This document shows positions 11,869-12,077 of a stretch of DNA of 12,077 nucleotides, piece by piece. A program made the translations under genes and the position numbers. The notes below the pieces were generated by a model. That model worked only from the letters and a program-made list of their open reading frames with translations. It had not been told where the DNA came from and searched no databases. This DNA is from an uncultured Thermomicrobiales bacterium (lineage in GTDB: Bacteria; Chloroflexota; Chloroflexia; Thermomicrobiales; UBA6265). Positions within the stretch are counted from its first letter, which is position 1; the number at the start of each line of letters is the position of its first letter. The stretch lies in contig CADCWK010000017.1 of NCBI GenBank assembly GCA_902806375.1, positions 1-12,077 of the forward strand, read 5' to 3'.

Positions 11869-12077
11869 GGTGGTAGGACCTTCCTGCTTGTCGATACCGG
11901 AGCCGGGCTTGACGCTGCCGGCCGGGTTGTCGGCCGAACGGCTCCGTCCGGCGCTGTTGTCCAGCCTACGGACTGCCGGGTGCCGCAGCATCAGACGGGT
12001 GGGTAGCCGCGTCCCTGCCCGGTTGGTGGGGTCGGGAGGGACGACTCGCCCGGTCAGCATCGTCGCGGCCGCGGTCT
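11869..12077. other. Leader region upstream of the HtrA-like gene
   Basis: This 209-bp stretch holds the protease ribosome binding site and presumably its promoter, but I find no convincing -35/-10 pair. The open frame through it is low complexity. The next gene lies beyond the window edge. Confidence 0.45.

Noticed and set aside
10477..12006. 509-codon open frame on the plus strand
   Set aside because: It covers the protease and regulator in antisense; those minus-strand genes have complete catalytic and DNA-binding motifs, whereas this frame has none.
1..12077. CRISPR array, rRNA or tRNA gene, insertion sequence transposase
   Set aside because: I found no regularly spaced direct repeats, no rRNA-like or tRNA-like stretches and no transposase motifs on either strand.

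Overview
The window is GC-rich (about two thirds G+C by eye) and densely packed. Nine complete genes plus one cut by the left edge lie on the minus strand, and one gene lies on the plus strand. Base composition, the gene mix and a GTAGGGGC-type inverted repeat suggest a Chloroflexota chromosome, perhaps a Thermomicrobia/Sphaerobacter relative. This placement is inference, because no rRNA or marker gene is present.

Region 1 (about 3551 down to 1, minus strand) is the highlight: a compact operon for a bacterial ubiquitin-like conjugation and deconjugation pathway. In transcription order it holds an E1-like ThiF adenylyltransferase with an extra C-terminal zinc ribbon, a YukD/EsaB-like beta-grasp ubiquitin-like protein, an E2-like UBC-fold protein, a JAMM/JAB isopeptidase with a C-terminal membrane segment, and a proline-rich protein with a Cys/His zinc finger that runs off the left edge and could be an E3-like factor or adaptor. 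Three of the four junctions are ATGA or TGATG stop-start overlaps, which implies coupled translation. The Ubl lacks a C-terminal Gly-Gly and carries a tail of about 25 residues.

Region 2 (3800-7200, minus) has a small VOC/glyoxalase-fold protein and a large class B penicillin-binding protein with an N-terminal membrane anchor and a MecA-type NTF2-like domain. A perfect 17-bp hairpin lies between them. Region 3 (7346-8072, minus) is a HepT/MntA toxin-antitoxin pair with visibly lower GC. Region 4 (8182-9436, plus) is an enolase-superfamily sugar-acid dehydratase-like gene, followed by a 173-bp multi-hairpin inverted-repeat element.

Region 5 (9696-11868, minus) begins upstream with a HtrA-like trypsin/PDZ protease that has no export signal. 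Its stop overlaps (GTGA) the start of a LuxR/NarL-type regulator with a degenerate receiver domain. A hairpin follows, then a separate small ABM-fold monooxygenase-like gene with its own strong ribosome binding site and terminator.
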